From assembly GCA_947095585.1 (NCBI GenBank), contig OX352763.1, positions 49,246,481-49,310,480 on the forward strand: 64,000 nt of DNA, in the 5' to 3' direction. Position numbers and translations under genes: made by a program. This stretch comes from Nephrocerus scutellatus. Lineage: Eukaryota; Arthropoda; Insecta; Diptera; Pipunculidae. Positions 11,439 to 20,405 of the stretch are shown here, one piece after another. Position 1 is the first letter of the stretch, and every line of letters starts with the position of its first letter. The notes beneath the pieces are model-generated. The model saw only the letters and a list, made by a program, of their open reading frames with translations, was not told the origin of the DNA and did no database searches.

Positions 11439-12526
11439 TCAGGTAACTTGTTTCGCATTTGGAACACGAGAGACTTCACATTTGCGAAAAACATACGTCT
11501 CGCCTGGCATCTGCTTTCTATTCATTATTTCCCTCATTATTTCATGGTCTGGGCCTGATGCCCTAAACTGCCGCAATAATTCCCTTTTGAGGTCGAAGTA
11601 GTTCAGAAAGTGGTCGTCGGCGTGTTCCTCGAGGAACTGCCAGTACCATCTCTCGGCTACTCCGGACAGAAGGTAATGAAATTGGTTGAACAATTGTTCC
11701 TCGCAGACGTTTAATCTCCGCTGCATCGTTTCGATGCGGAAAATGAAGCTCTCTAGCGGCATTGATTTTTTTGTCCCATCGAACTTTATGTTCCATTTGT
11801 GTAGATCACACTTTGGACGCGGAAATTCAACGCCGGTAAAGTTCTCGCTGATTGGTAGCCTGTCATTTTGGGCCTGGGCGTGTCTTGATGCTGGCTGGAT
11901 TCTAGGGGTAGACCCTTGAGGAGCACGCCTATTCTTCCCATAGTTCTGATGTAACTCGAGAGTCTCAACTTTGTGAGACAACATCTCTAGCTTCTCATTC
12001 AAGCTGGTGTTTATTTCCTCCAGCTTGAATGAGAAAATGGAACTCAATTTCATTTGATTCCTTTGGACCACGCCCGAGACTGCCTCCTGAATAAGATTTA
12101 CCAGATCCTTGCTTACGTCTGGCGCTACAACTCTTTGAGTCTTACGAGGGATTGGATTTGCTGTAGCCTCTTATCGTCATGTTCTATGTCGAAATTGTTC
12201 TGGTCAATCAGATGATTGAAAATACCCTCTCCATTGCTTTGCCCTATGTCCGTTTGCCTTCTTTTGTTTAAAGTAGTTTCGTTTGGCCTTGCGCCAATTA
12301 TCGAATATTAAGGCTCCTCGGTTTGGCCTAGTAAGAACTCGCCTTGACGCTCGGTTTCCTGTCTATCTAACCGGTTACCATTTTTAACAATAGGTTCCCA
12401 GTCCAGGAGCTCACGAGTTCTTTGCCTCGTTCGCAATCCTTGCCCTAAGTGAGGAAGATCCTTGGGGATAGCCCCAGAACTTCCTTTCGGAAATTCCTGT
12501 CCTTCAAGAACGATGGGTAAAGTCAT
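11439..12526 (-). pseudogene. Gypsy gag (matrix/capsid region)
   Basis: A likely initiator ATG lies at 12526, only a few bases inside the primer-binding site. The N-terminal frame runs to 12308, then frames change. The frame 11439-12071 has a helical N-terminal stretch (EEINTSLNEKLEMLSHKVETL) and a capsid-like region with FDGTKKSMPLESFIFRIETM and QFHYLLSGVAERWYWQFLE, typical of the Ty3/gypsy gag family. It would form the particle shell. Several frame changes show decay. Confidence 0.75.
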
Positions 12527-12529
12527 ATT

Positions 12530-12541
12530 CGTTGGGCGCCA
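12530..12541 (-). promoter_or_regulatory. Primer-binding site, tRNA-Lys type
   Basis: Minus strand TGGCGCCCAACG is complementary to the 3' end of insect tRNA-Lys, which ends CGUUGGGCGCCA. It starts two bases inside the 5' LTR boundary at 12544, which fixes the LTR edge and the element's orientation. Confidence 0.85.
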
Positions 12542-14039
12542 TTTGTTATGGAGAGGGTCCCACTAGGGGTTCTGCCACTAGCAAGGACATCACGACACGC
12601 TCGCGGTTGCTCGAACTAGCTCTTCGGACGGGCGGTTCTTGTCTCTTGCCAGCGACACCTCCTCATGAACAAAAAAAATTGTCGTGTCGAATTATAAGAA
12701 AGGGTAAAAAAAGGTGGGGACAAGATAAGTAGGAAAAGTCCAGTTGCAGTCAGGCCGTTCCTTCACTTTCTTAACATTAAAACCTATAACTATACTATAA
12801 CTATATAACTATTTCTTTATCTTTTAAGAAAACATTTTATTTCCTTAAATATTTTACTTAACTATTACCTAACATATCTTAGAAGGAATGACCTAGTTGC
12901 ATCTGCACCGAGGCATCGCAAAATCGTCAAAGAAGTGGTCGACATTACTCAGTCTTCAAGTCCACAGTTCGTCAGGTCATACTCTGAAAAGCGCCAGAGA
13001 AAACCATCGCGGGATTATCGATCCCAGCCACAAACCATGCCAACGTGGTCTACTCGCTCATGATGCTTAACATCAGATGCAAGTAAAAAAAGAGAAAAAA
13101 ATGGTACCTCTAACCCAAAGGTTAAGCTAAAATAATAATTCAAGGTTTTTTCATTTAAACGTTATAAATCTTTTTATTGCAAATTAATTATTATTGGGAA
13201 CTGTTAATTTGTCCTCTGAATTCAGAAGGATTTTTATGAACTTTTACTGTAAAAAAATTGAAATGTTTATAAATAGATACATATGTACTTAATTCATTTG
13301 TAAAAAAAATTATAATTCATTTGTAAAAGAATTAAAATTCATTTGTAAAAAAAGTTAATTAATGTTACAACTATACTGCAATAAAATATGTCAGAAAATC
13401 AAATAAGAAAATAAAAAAAAATAAAAAAAATTAAATGAGTAAATGTATATTACTGCTCTTAGTAGCCTTTATAAATATAATATATACTCAAGACTTATTT
13501 CTTTTACCTGTCCGTCCACTCTTTAGAATGCGGTTCCTGCCGGTAGAATTTACTTCCAAAAAGGGAAATTGCTCTGTAGTAAAAAAAATTAAAAGGAAAC
13601 ACACACAAACTAAAGGCCACACCTACGGCCACTAAATGCAGTTCACAAATAGAAATAAATTCAATACAATTTAATAATATTGGAAATCAAAAATTTAAAG
13701 GAATAAAAAAAGGTTAAAAATGGTTATTATTTCTCTTAATTGTTTGAAAATTTAAAAAAAAATGAAATAAGGTTCAAAATGGTTTTACAACCACTGCTAT
13801 TGGTATTCGAATGCTCTGCAGTATTAAAAGTCTTTTTGAGAAAGCTTTCAAAAAGCTCAATTATCACAAAAAAATTTCTTCTTTCCTCTGCGTGGTTTTA
13901 GGCTTACATGGTCTCATCAATACTTTCTGCCGAAATTCGCTGAGTTTTACCTTTTAACAACTTGTTGATAAGAAGTGGGTTTTCTTTTGCTTTTTGTTGG
14001 ATTGAAACCTCTTTTAATGGTGCTTTCCTTTATAAAATA

Positions 14040-14575
14040 TTTAGTTTTTTCACTTATAACATGCACTAGCAAATGACGCCGTATAACTGTGTATAGCACA
14101 CTAACACTGTTTCAGCAATGTGGAATTTAAATTTTTAAATTGCGGCTTTAGTATAGCTTGCTTAAATTATGGCGGCTCTTATTATGTCGCCTTTTAACTT
14201 TGTCTAGAACACTATCACTGTTTCAGTAAATTTGAATTTTAAATTTTGGCTTAAATATAGCTTGCTTAAATTATGGCGGCTCCTTCTACGACGCCTTTAA
14301 AATTTGCCTAGCACACCAACACTCGCATAAATTAAAGACTTTGAATTTTGAATTTTCAGCTTTAATTTAGCTTGCTTAAAAAAAATGGCTGGTCTTTTAA
14401 CGACGCCTTTAAAATTTGCCTAGCGCACAGACACTCACATAAATTAAAGACTTTGAATTTTGAAATCTTCACTTTAATTTCGCTTGCCAGAAAATGGCTG
14501 GCCTTTATACGACGCCTTTAAAATTTGCCTAGCGCACCGACACTCACATGAATTGAAGTTTTTGAATTTTCAATT
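14040..14575. repeat. Tandem array of about 110-bp units in the LTR
   Basis: About five decayed units, each with TAGCTTGCTTAAATTATGGC (or a variant), GACGCCTTTAAAATTTGCCT and an ACACTCRCATAAATTAAAG segment. The other LTR has fewer units at 1905-2145. Copy number thus changed between the two LTRs after insertion, or during the last replication. Confidence 0.7.
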
Positions 14576-15158
14576 TTTATTCGACTTGTTTAAACTATGG
14601 CGGTTCTTACTTTTGCTACCCAGAAACGACGGCTTAACTTTGCAAACTAATGGTTAGTTTTCGACTGACTCATATTCTCTTTCGTCGGCTAGCGAAACTA
14701 TCCGCTTATCATCGAAAATTCTAGAACTAATTTTTGTGTGAAAGTCTCTTTCCTTTCTTTTTTTTTTTAATGCGCTACTTGTCCTTGTTAGCATAATGCT
14801 AAATGCAATCTCCTCATCCCGTCCCTTTTTAAAATCTTATTACCTTCACCGATGAACATAAAACATTAATACTATTAATATGGACATAAAACATGAATAC
14901 TATTAGTATGGACATAAAACCTGAATACCAATAACCAAACACCTACAACGATCACATGTTAATGTATTTCATTGTGAATGGACGATGATTATCTAATACT
15001 CGAACCAGGTTTCTGCGAAACAAAAATGAATTCCATAGTTCGGAAACCCAAAATGAACCTATCCACCCCAACTCATCTGTCAAGTCAGACAATCGCTTCT
15101 ATGTTTTCCTATTAGACATAATAGACGTCATACTACCTTAGTTTTTAATTTGTAAGTA

Positions 15159-16003
15159 GTTCCGTCTTTTAAAGTAAAAGTGAAATGGAGACGTGAAAAC
15201 TTCCCCAATATCCAAGTTAACACGGACGAAGAACCAATGTTGTTTAAAGCTCAGCTATATGCTCTTACTGGAGTTCAGCCAGGACGTCAAAAAAAATAAT
15301 GTGGAAGGGAAGACAACTTAAAGACAGCGAATGGAATATGCAGCTTAAAGATGGAGTTACCATCCTTTAGTTTGGATCAAAAGAAGAAGTTCCACAGGTC
15401 CCAGAGGTGCCGACCAAATTCATAGAAGACATGAATGAGTCTGAACTTGCAACGGCATTAGAGTTGCCTCCAGGACTTACAAATCTAGGTATATGTTATA
15501 TGAATGCTACAGTTCAGTGTTAAAAATCGGCTACAGAGTTGCGCGAAGCTTTGGCTGAATATTGTACAGATATGTCTGCGAATTCCACCTAATCCCCACA
15601 AGCTATAACTGCTGCTATGAAATGTTTCTTTAATCAAATGAAAAAGGGGAATACTGTAACACCAATAATGTTGATACAAACTTCACATAGGGCATCACCA
15701 CAATATTCGCGAACAGGAGAAAATGGAACATACCGCCAGCAAGATGCTAATGAATGCTGGTCGGAGCTGTTATAATGTTACAGCAGAAACTTCCAGCTAT
15801 TACGTACAACGATTACACAAACAAGGAAATACAATTCACTTATTGAACAGTATTTTAGTGGTACTTTCGAAGTTTTAATGAAATGTTGTGAATTACCCGA
15901 GGAATCAGCAAGTGTTAGCGTTGAAATATTATTTTACAACTTAGTTGTTTTATATCACCAGCAGTCAAATATATGCAAAGTGGGCTTAAATCAAAAATGC
16001 AAG
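15159..16003 (+). pseudogene. Usp14: Usp14 fragment, copy B (uninterrupted)
   Basis: Reads the USP14 N-terminus without introns: PSFKVKVKW, VNTDEEPMLFKAQLYALTG, PGRQKIMWKGRQLKD, the linker EVPTKFIEDMNESELATALE, GLTNLG-CYMNAT with the catalytic Cys retained, ITAAMKCFFNQM, TYRQQDANECW. The start codon is TTCC-shifted (no ATG), the family Asn-Thr before the Cys is reduced to a single Ile, and stops occur after QC and after the ST before SPQ. Most lesions are shared with copy A, so they predate or accompanied LTR duplication. The fragment covers the ubiquitin-like domain and the first third or so of the USP domain. Confidence 0.85.
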
Positions 16004-16226
16004 GTAAATTTTCATAAGTGTTTCAGTAAAACTAAAGCATGCAGGACTGCCACCCAAATCAACAGGCAAGTCACATTTACTTTTATAGAGAAGTGTCTTC
16101 TGCTTTTGTTCCTTCCCTCATTATTTTTAAGTTTTATGCGTCAACCTTGACGTCGACGTCAACTGTCAGGAAAAGTGGGGTAAGTGTGTGTCGAATTTTA
16201 TTGACAATATTTTTGGACGTGGACGT

Positions 16227-16265
<39 letters not shown>

Positions 16266-16271
16266 TTTCAG

Positions 16272-16419
16272 ATTTTTTATTAAATTTCGTATGAAAGGTG
16301 TTGTAGGTGCTATTGACTGTACCCATGTTGGTATCGTAGCACCACCAATCCATGATCATGTGAAACCAGTAAGACTGTACATGAATATAAAGGGGTACTA
16401 CAGCATAAATGTTGAAGCG
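16272..16419 (+). pseudogene. PIF/Harbinger transposase, middle exon
   Basis: Acceptor TTTCAG at 16266-16271 and donor GTAATT at 16420 bound an exon coding FRMKGVVGAIDCTHVGIVAPP, which contains the first catalytic Asp of the DDE nuclease, and then RLYMNIKGYYSINVEA. This order is diagnostic for PIF/Harbinger transposases. The reading joins in phase with exon end 241. Confidence 0.8.
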
Positions 16420-16483
16420 GTAATTTAAGAACTATAATTTATTCTATATACATATAAATAAATTTTTAATATGTCCTTTACAG

Positions 16484-16990
16484 ATTGTGAATTCAAACCT
16501 TAAGTTCCTATCAGTCAACGCGAGATATCCCGGCAGTGATTCGGCAATTTGGCAGACAACACCAGTACGAATTCATCTAATTCAGCAGCACGATAGCCGT
16601 AAATATAATTGGCTAATTGGAGATAGTGGCTAAATATTGGAGCCGTGGCTTTTAACACCGTTCATGCAACTGCAAAGTGAACAGGAAGAGAGATTTAACA
16701 ACTTACAGATTAAAGCACGAAACACTGTCGAACGGGCATTCGGTGTTCTCAAAAATAGATTTAGGTGCATGAACAAATGCCGGATACTCCATTATAGCCC
16801 GGTGAAAGCTGCTATAATCATCTACGCATGCATGGTACTACATAATATGATTATTGATTTTGGGGTTTCTAAAAATGAAGACGATTCAATTGAATACGAA
16901 GAAGGAGAAAATAATGCGGTACATAGTCCCAGCAGCAGTTATTTGACTCAGGGTCGACTTATAAGAGAAGAATACATGAATTCTTTATAA
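16484..16990 (+). pseudogene. PIF/Harbinger transposase, last exon
   Basis: After acceptor TTTACAG the frame reads NSNLKFLSVNARYPGSDSAIW (second catalytic Asp), RKYNWLIGDSG, a stop TAA where the family has Tyr, then LEPWLLTPF and NTVERAFGVLKNRF with the catalytic Glu, ending in a helical tail and stop at 16988-16990. One in-frame stop at the GDSG motif makes it a probable pseudogene; otherwise it is nearly intact. Confidence 0.85.
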
Positions 16991-18213
16991 TTTCTAATTA
17001 AAAAAATGTATTTTATAACAAAAAATTAACATAATAAATGATACACCAAAAAATAATAAATATTGTGATTTCAATGTCTTATTGTTTCATCTATTTCGCC
17101 ATCACATATAGTGCTTCACCCATTCTTGTTAATGTGTTCGCATTTTGTCTGTCAATTTCCAATCTCTGCTCGGCTATCTTCATCTCATGATTGACGCGTT
17201 TTTCTGCTAACAATTGAATTTTATGAACGCATTCGGTAATGGCCGTAACAGCGGCATTTCGTTTTCGGCCTATTCGGGTGTTGCATGAGGTTGAGGTTGA
17301 GTTTGCATGTCTACTGATGTATCATTTTGTGCAGTGGACATGGTTTCATTCATTGATGCTCCTGCTCCCGATTAAGTAGTTTGTGCTGTGACCTAAAATA
17401 CATTATATAATGTAAGCGAATAAAAATAAAGATTAACAGTTTCTTACGCCAACGAAATTACGTCATTATCACCAGTAGCACTAACGGTGCCAATTAGTGC
17501 TCGTTCTTCAAGCCGTGATAAAGACAGCGTTGTTGCTTGACCACCTCCTGTCAACAACTGTTCTTTACGTATTCTCCTGGCCTTTGATTTTAGCTGGTAT
17601 TTGCAGTGGTTTAGTGCCTAAGAACAAAATGAAATGTAAATAAAATATTATAGTCAGTTTTTACGAGTATATGTACATATACTTACTAATTTCCATTCCT
17701 TTGCATTTTTTGTTGGCCCTCTACAGATGTTTAATTTGATGCTTAATTCATTCCATTTTGTTCATCATTCTTCATATTTTGTGTTTTCTGGAGTGTTTTT
17801 TCCAGCTATAAACTGGGAATTCTCACTAAGAAAACTTAAATAAATTTCGAGTTGTTCCGAACTTGTGCGTTGTTTTCTTAGGGTTTTCAGTTGGTTTTCC
17901 AAAATTTCTATTGGATCATCCATACTACGACGTCTATTTTATTGAATATATTAAAAAAAATATTATAACACTCTAAACAACCGATTAATAAAATAATAGC
18001 TAAAGAAATTGTTTCACAACAGTAATTTATTCCTCGCATTTTATTTGACATTATCAAATTGACAGCTCTACAAAAAAATTGGAGAGTTTTGAAGAGATTT
18101 TTTAACAGCTATGAACTCAGAATCGCAATTAAACGGAATCTCTTAAAAAATGTCTTTTACAAAAAATCCCTTTAGGTAAGAGACGTAAGAGATCTCTTAG
18201 CTCAGAATCGCAC
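16991..18213. mobile_element. Harbinger 3' half and right terminus
   Basis: Follows the transposase stop and includes the accessory gene. The likely right end is ...CTCAGAATCGCAC at 18213 followed by TAA, matching the 3-bp target preference of the superfamily. The 12-mer CTCAGAATCGCA occurs twice (about 18116 and 18201), suggesting subterminal binding sites. The left terminus is not identified in the window. Confidence 0.5.
17091..17933 (-). pseudogene. Harbinger accessory Myb/SANT-like DNA-binding protein gene
   Basis: Convergent to the transposase gene, as is usual for PIF/Harbinger elements that carry two genes. Exon 1 (17687-17933) starts at MDDPIEILENQL and contains a trihelix-like region with WTKWNELS and CRGPTKNAKEWK before a GTAAGT donor. 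Exon 2 ends at 17617 (ALNHCKYQLKSKARRIRKEQ). A third exon gives a coiled-coil tail, ECVHKIQLLAEKR and EIDRQNANTLTRMGEAL. Two adjacent stops (TGATGA) interrupt exon 1. The partner is needed with the transposase to bind transposon ends in known members. Confidence 0.7.
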
Positions 18214-18216
18214 TAA

Positions 18217-18735
18217 GTCTCTTTTCGAATATCTTGCTTTCTCATCAGCCTATACAGCTTTACAAAAAAATTAGATTAGCTTCCTCAAACAGATCAAATC
18301 AAATAATTCTACCCCGTTTCTCATCTGTGACGTCCGAACGTCAATTTTTTATACATTCAGCTCGCTTATGGAACACCTTGCCACGCCATGTCATGCCATG
18401 CCAAGCCATTGTTAACACAAATACACTTAAAATTAAGTTGAGAAATTATTTTTCAGTAAACAATAATTAATCAACTGTAATTTTGTCTGCCATTTTATTT
18501 CTCTTTATTAATTTTTATCTTTATTTCTTCTCTTTTTTTTTTAATTGCTTACCTCTTATTTTTAATTTTATTTTTATTGATTTTATCTTCACTTTTACTC
18601 TCTCATTTATTAATTTTTCTACTGATTCAAGTTGCTTTCTCATATATAAATACTTAAGCTTGTCACTAAATTATAAGATTTTGTTATATTAATGTGAATA
18701 ACAAATGCGAAATAAATAATAATAATAATAGAAAT
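18217..18735 (+). mobile_element. LINE 3'-end fragment
   Basis: Codes RQFFIHSARLWNTLPRHV, the motif near the C-terminus of many LINE reverse transcriptases, followed by about 260 bp of T-rich 3' untranslated DNA and a tail of AATAATAATAATA at 18710-18730. This is a 5'-truncated insertion next to the Harbinger end. Clade cannot be assigned safely; a Jockey or CR1-like origin is likely. Confidence 0.65.
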
Positions 18736-18739
18736 GCGT

Positions 18740-19500
18740 ATGAGAACCGCCTTCAAATACTACCAAAGTATTAGTTCCCAAAAATTATCGCAAACTTCAA
18801 AAATCTAGTTAAACGATGCACTACCTGTAAAGAAAACAAGTACGATCGTCATGCCAATAACCAGGTTCTCCAGCCTTCTCCTATACCGATACTCTCCTGG
18901 TCATACTATACTTTTTAGTTTAAACAGCGCTTGATAAATTTACGAAATGCGCAAAGCGAAAATTATTGAACCACGTTCCATAGAGCACATGAAACGACCG
19001 CTACAAGATATAATTTTCCACTTCTGTATCCCAGAAAACGTTGTAATCGCCAACGAAAAATTCGGCATCCATTACATCTTTACTTGAAGACGGTCTTCAA
19101 ATTAAGGTCTTTATTACTCCACCATATCAAAGTGAGGTAAACGGGCAGGCTGGACGTTACCACTCAACCCTATCTGAAATAATGAGATGTCTCAAAGCAG
19201 ACGGTACAACCCGTTACTTTCAAAAACTGCTTGAACGTGCTGTAAATGAGTACAACTGTTCAATTCATTCAACAACAGGAAAAAAAACCTTCCGGACTCT
19301 TTTACGGACGTATTCCCGGAGTTAACCCTGAACAGTTTAAACAAACAAAGGAAGCTAAATATTGGATTTCTCGAATTTCCAATTCGTATCATTACCCACC
19401 GGGCACGTAAAAATACAAAACGGAAATTTTAAACTAATCCACGATATAGACCTTGACCAGTACGAACAATTTCTACAAATATCGCGCCTAGTTTAGAGTT
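18740..19500 (+). pseudogene. Gypsy (errantivirus-type) integrase remnant
   Basis: Broken frames give VKRCTTCKENKYDRHAN (zinc-finger Cys pair), later a PPYQSEVNGQ-like segment with the region of the catalytic Glu, and GLFYGRIPGVNPEQF. Order matches the integrase of errantiviruses. Multiple frameshifts and stops are present. It is followed directly by an env remnant in the same orientation. Confidence 0.6.
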
Positions 19501-19771
19501 AAATACTACTAAACATTATCCTCTGTTTCCTTATATATCTCATGGATTTCAGCAGATTCAAAATTTAATACACCAACTGAAACCAGGTATAACGAAAAGA
19601 TCGTTAAATTTTATTGGCTCAGTCTGGAAATGGTTTGCTGGTAATCTAGACCACGAAAATTAAAAAAAATTAAACATAAAATGAAGAACTTACTTGCTAA
19701 TAACAAAAACCAAGCTATTATTAATCAATTACATAACGTAATAAAACAACCTATAAAAATTAAAATTTTTC
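19500..19771 (+). pseudogene. Errantivirus-type env remnant
   Basis: The short segment ITKRSLNFIGSVWKW looks like the cleavage site and start of the fusion-protein region of insect errantivirus envelopes. A downstream stretch with repeated Asn and INQLHN resembles the following helical region. Stops interrupt it. It ends where a family R repeat is inserted. It is an old endogenous copy with no coding potential. Confidence 0.55.
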
Positions 19772-20136
19772 GTGTAAACTCTCTAATCGGGGATACACGA
19801 TGTGCAGTTTGAATAAAATCTGAGAAATTTTTTAATTTTTTTTGTTATGGAGCTCCCCCACTCCGTGCCCGATCACTACCAAGTTATTACAAAAAGTGTT
19901 GTCCATCGGATATACACATGCGTATGAAATTTGAAGAAAATCGGGTACTTTATTTACAAAAAGTTTTGTCCATCGGAGATACACATGCGTAAAAATTTTA
20001 AGAAAACGGGTACTTTTTGTAAAAAATTTGTATGGGAGCCCCCCGACCCCGAGGTGCCCAAAATTTTAATAGAGAGTATTGTCACCGGAAATATACATGT
20101 GTGCAAAATTTCTATAAAATCGGAAATTGGGAAGAG
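19772..20136. mobile_element. Family R repeat, copy 2 (left part; split by BEL/Pao)
   Basis: Contains the family's modules: TCTCTAATCGGGGATACAC at the start and three versions of the CATCGGAGATACACATGCGT segment. It stops after GGAAATTGGGAAG, whereas the rest of the family continues with GATTACAAGATCTGCCCAGC. That missing end is found at 25502-25547, on the other side of the BEL/Pao element. Confidence 0.7.
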
Positions 20137-20405
20137 AGAATTATAATTGGTCAAAAATAGTAAACGCTTCACATGCGGAAATAAAAGGAATCTATTACAA
20201 TAAAATTACAACCAAATGAATTAATATACCGAGTCCGACCGCTCGCCAAGAAAGCCAAGAATACACTCTCCCACTTCATACAGAAGGTTTGACATAAGAA
20301 TACATTTTAAAGTGTTACCACTGAGCAAAAATCAAGAAAGAAGGATTGACAGACCTAAATTACAAAGTGTTGCCATTGAGCAAGAATTACAAACAATCCA
20401 TCGGC
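20137..20405 (-). repeat. BEL/Pao 3' LTR remnant
   Basis: Matches 25329-25501 over AATTATAATTGGTCAAAAAT and over GAGCAAAAATCAAGAAAGAA to GAGCAAGAA, but it contains about 90 extra bases between the matching blocks (20160-20310) and has an eroded outer end. The inner edge meets the integrase coding sequence near 20393 without a normal purine tract, so 3' parts of the integrase and the purine tract are deleted. Confidence 0.55.

Larger units (their letters stand above)
286..16230 (-). mobile_element. Ty3/gypsy LTR retrotransposon with very long LTRs, inserted in the Harbinger intron
   Basis: The element runs right to left. LTR ends are TGTTA at 286 and TAACA at 16230, and both outer flanks are ATAT, consistent with a 4-bp target duplication although the site is AT-repeat DNA. 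A primer-binding site complementary to tRNA-Lys abuts the 5' LTR at 12530-12541. Going leftward the internal part encodes gag, aspartic protease, reverse transcriptase, RNase H and integrase, all damaged by frameshifts. No env is seen. The left LTR carries later insertions at 2429-2945 and 3715-6821. The inner edge of the left LTR is lost near 7372. Confidence 0.8.
12544..16230 (-). repeat. 5' LTR of the gypsy element (complete copy B)
   Basis: About 3.7 kb, starting TGTTATGG next to the primer-binding site and ending ACGTAACA before an AT repeat. This is exceptionally long for a Ty3/gypsy LTR. From left to right it holds AT-rich sequence with no gene (13100-14040), an array of roughly 110-bp units containing GACGCCTTTAAAATTTGCCT (14040-14575), a duplicated short module around TGGACATAAAACATGAATAC (14850-14930), the Usp14 fragment (15159-16003) and about 220 bp more. 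It has neither of the two insertions found in copy A. Confidence 0.75.
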
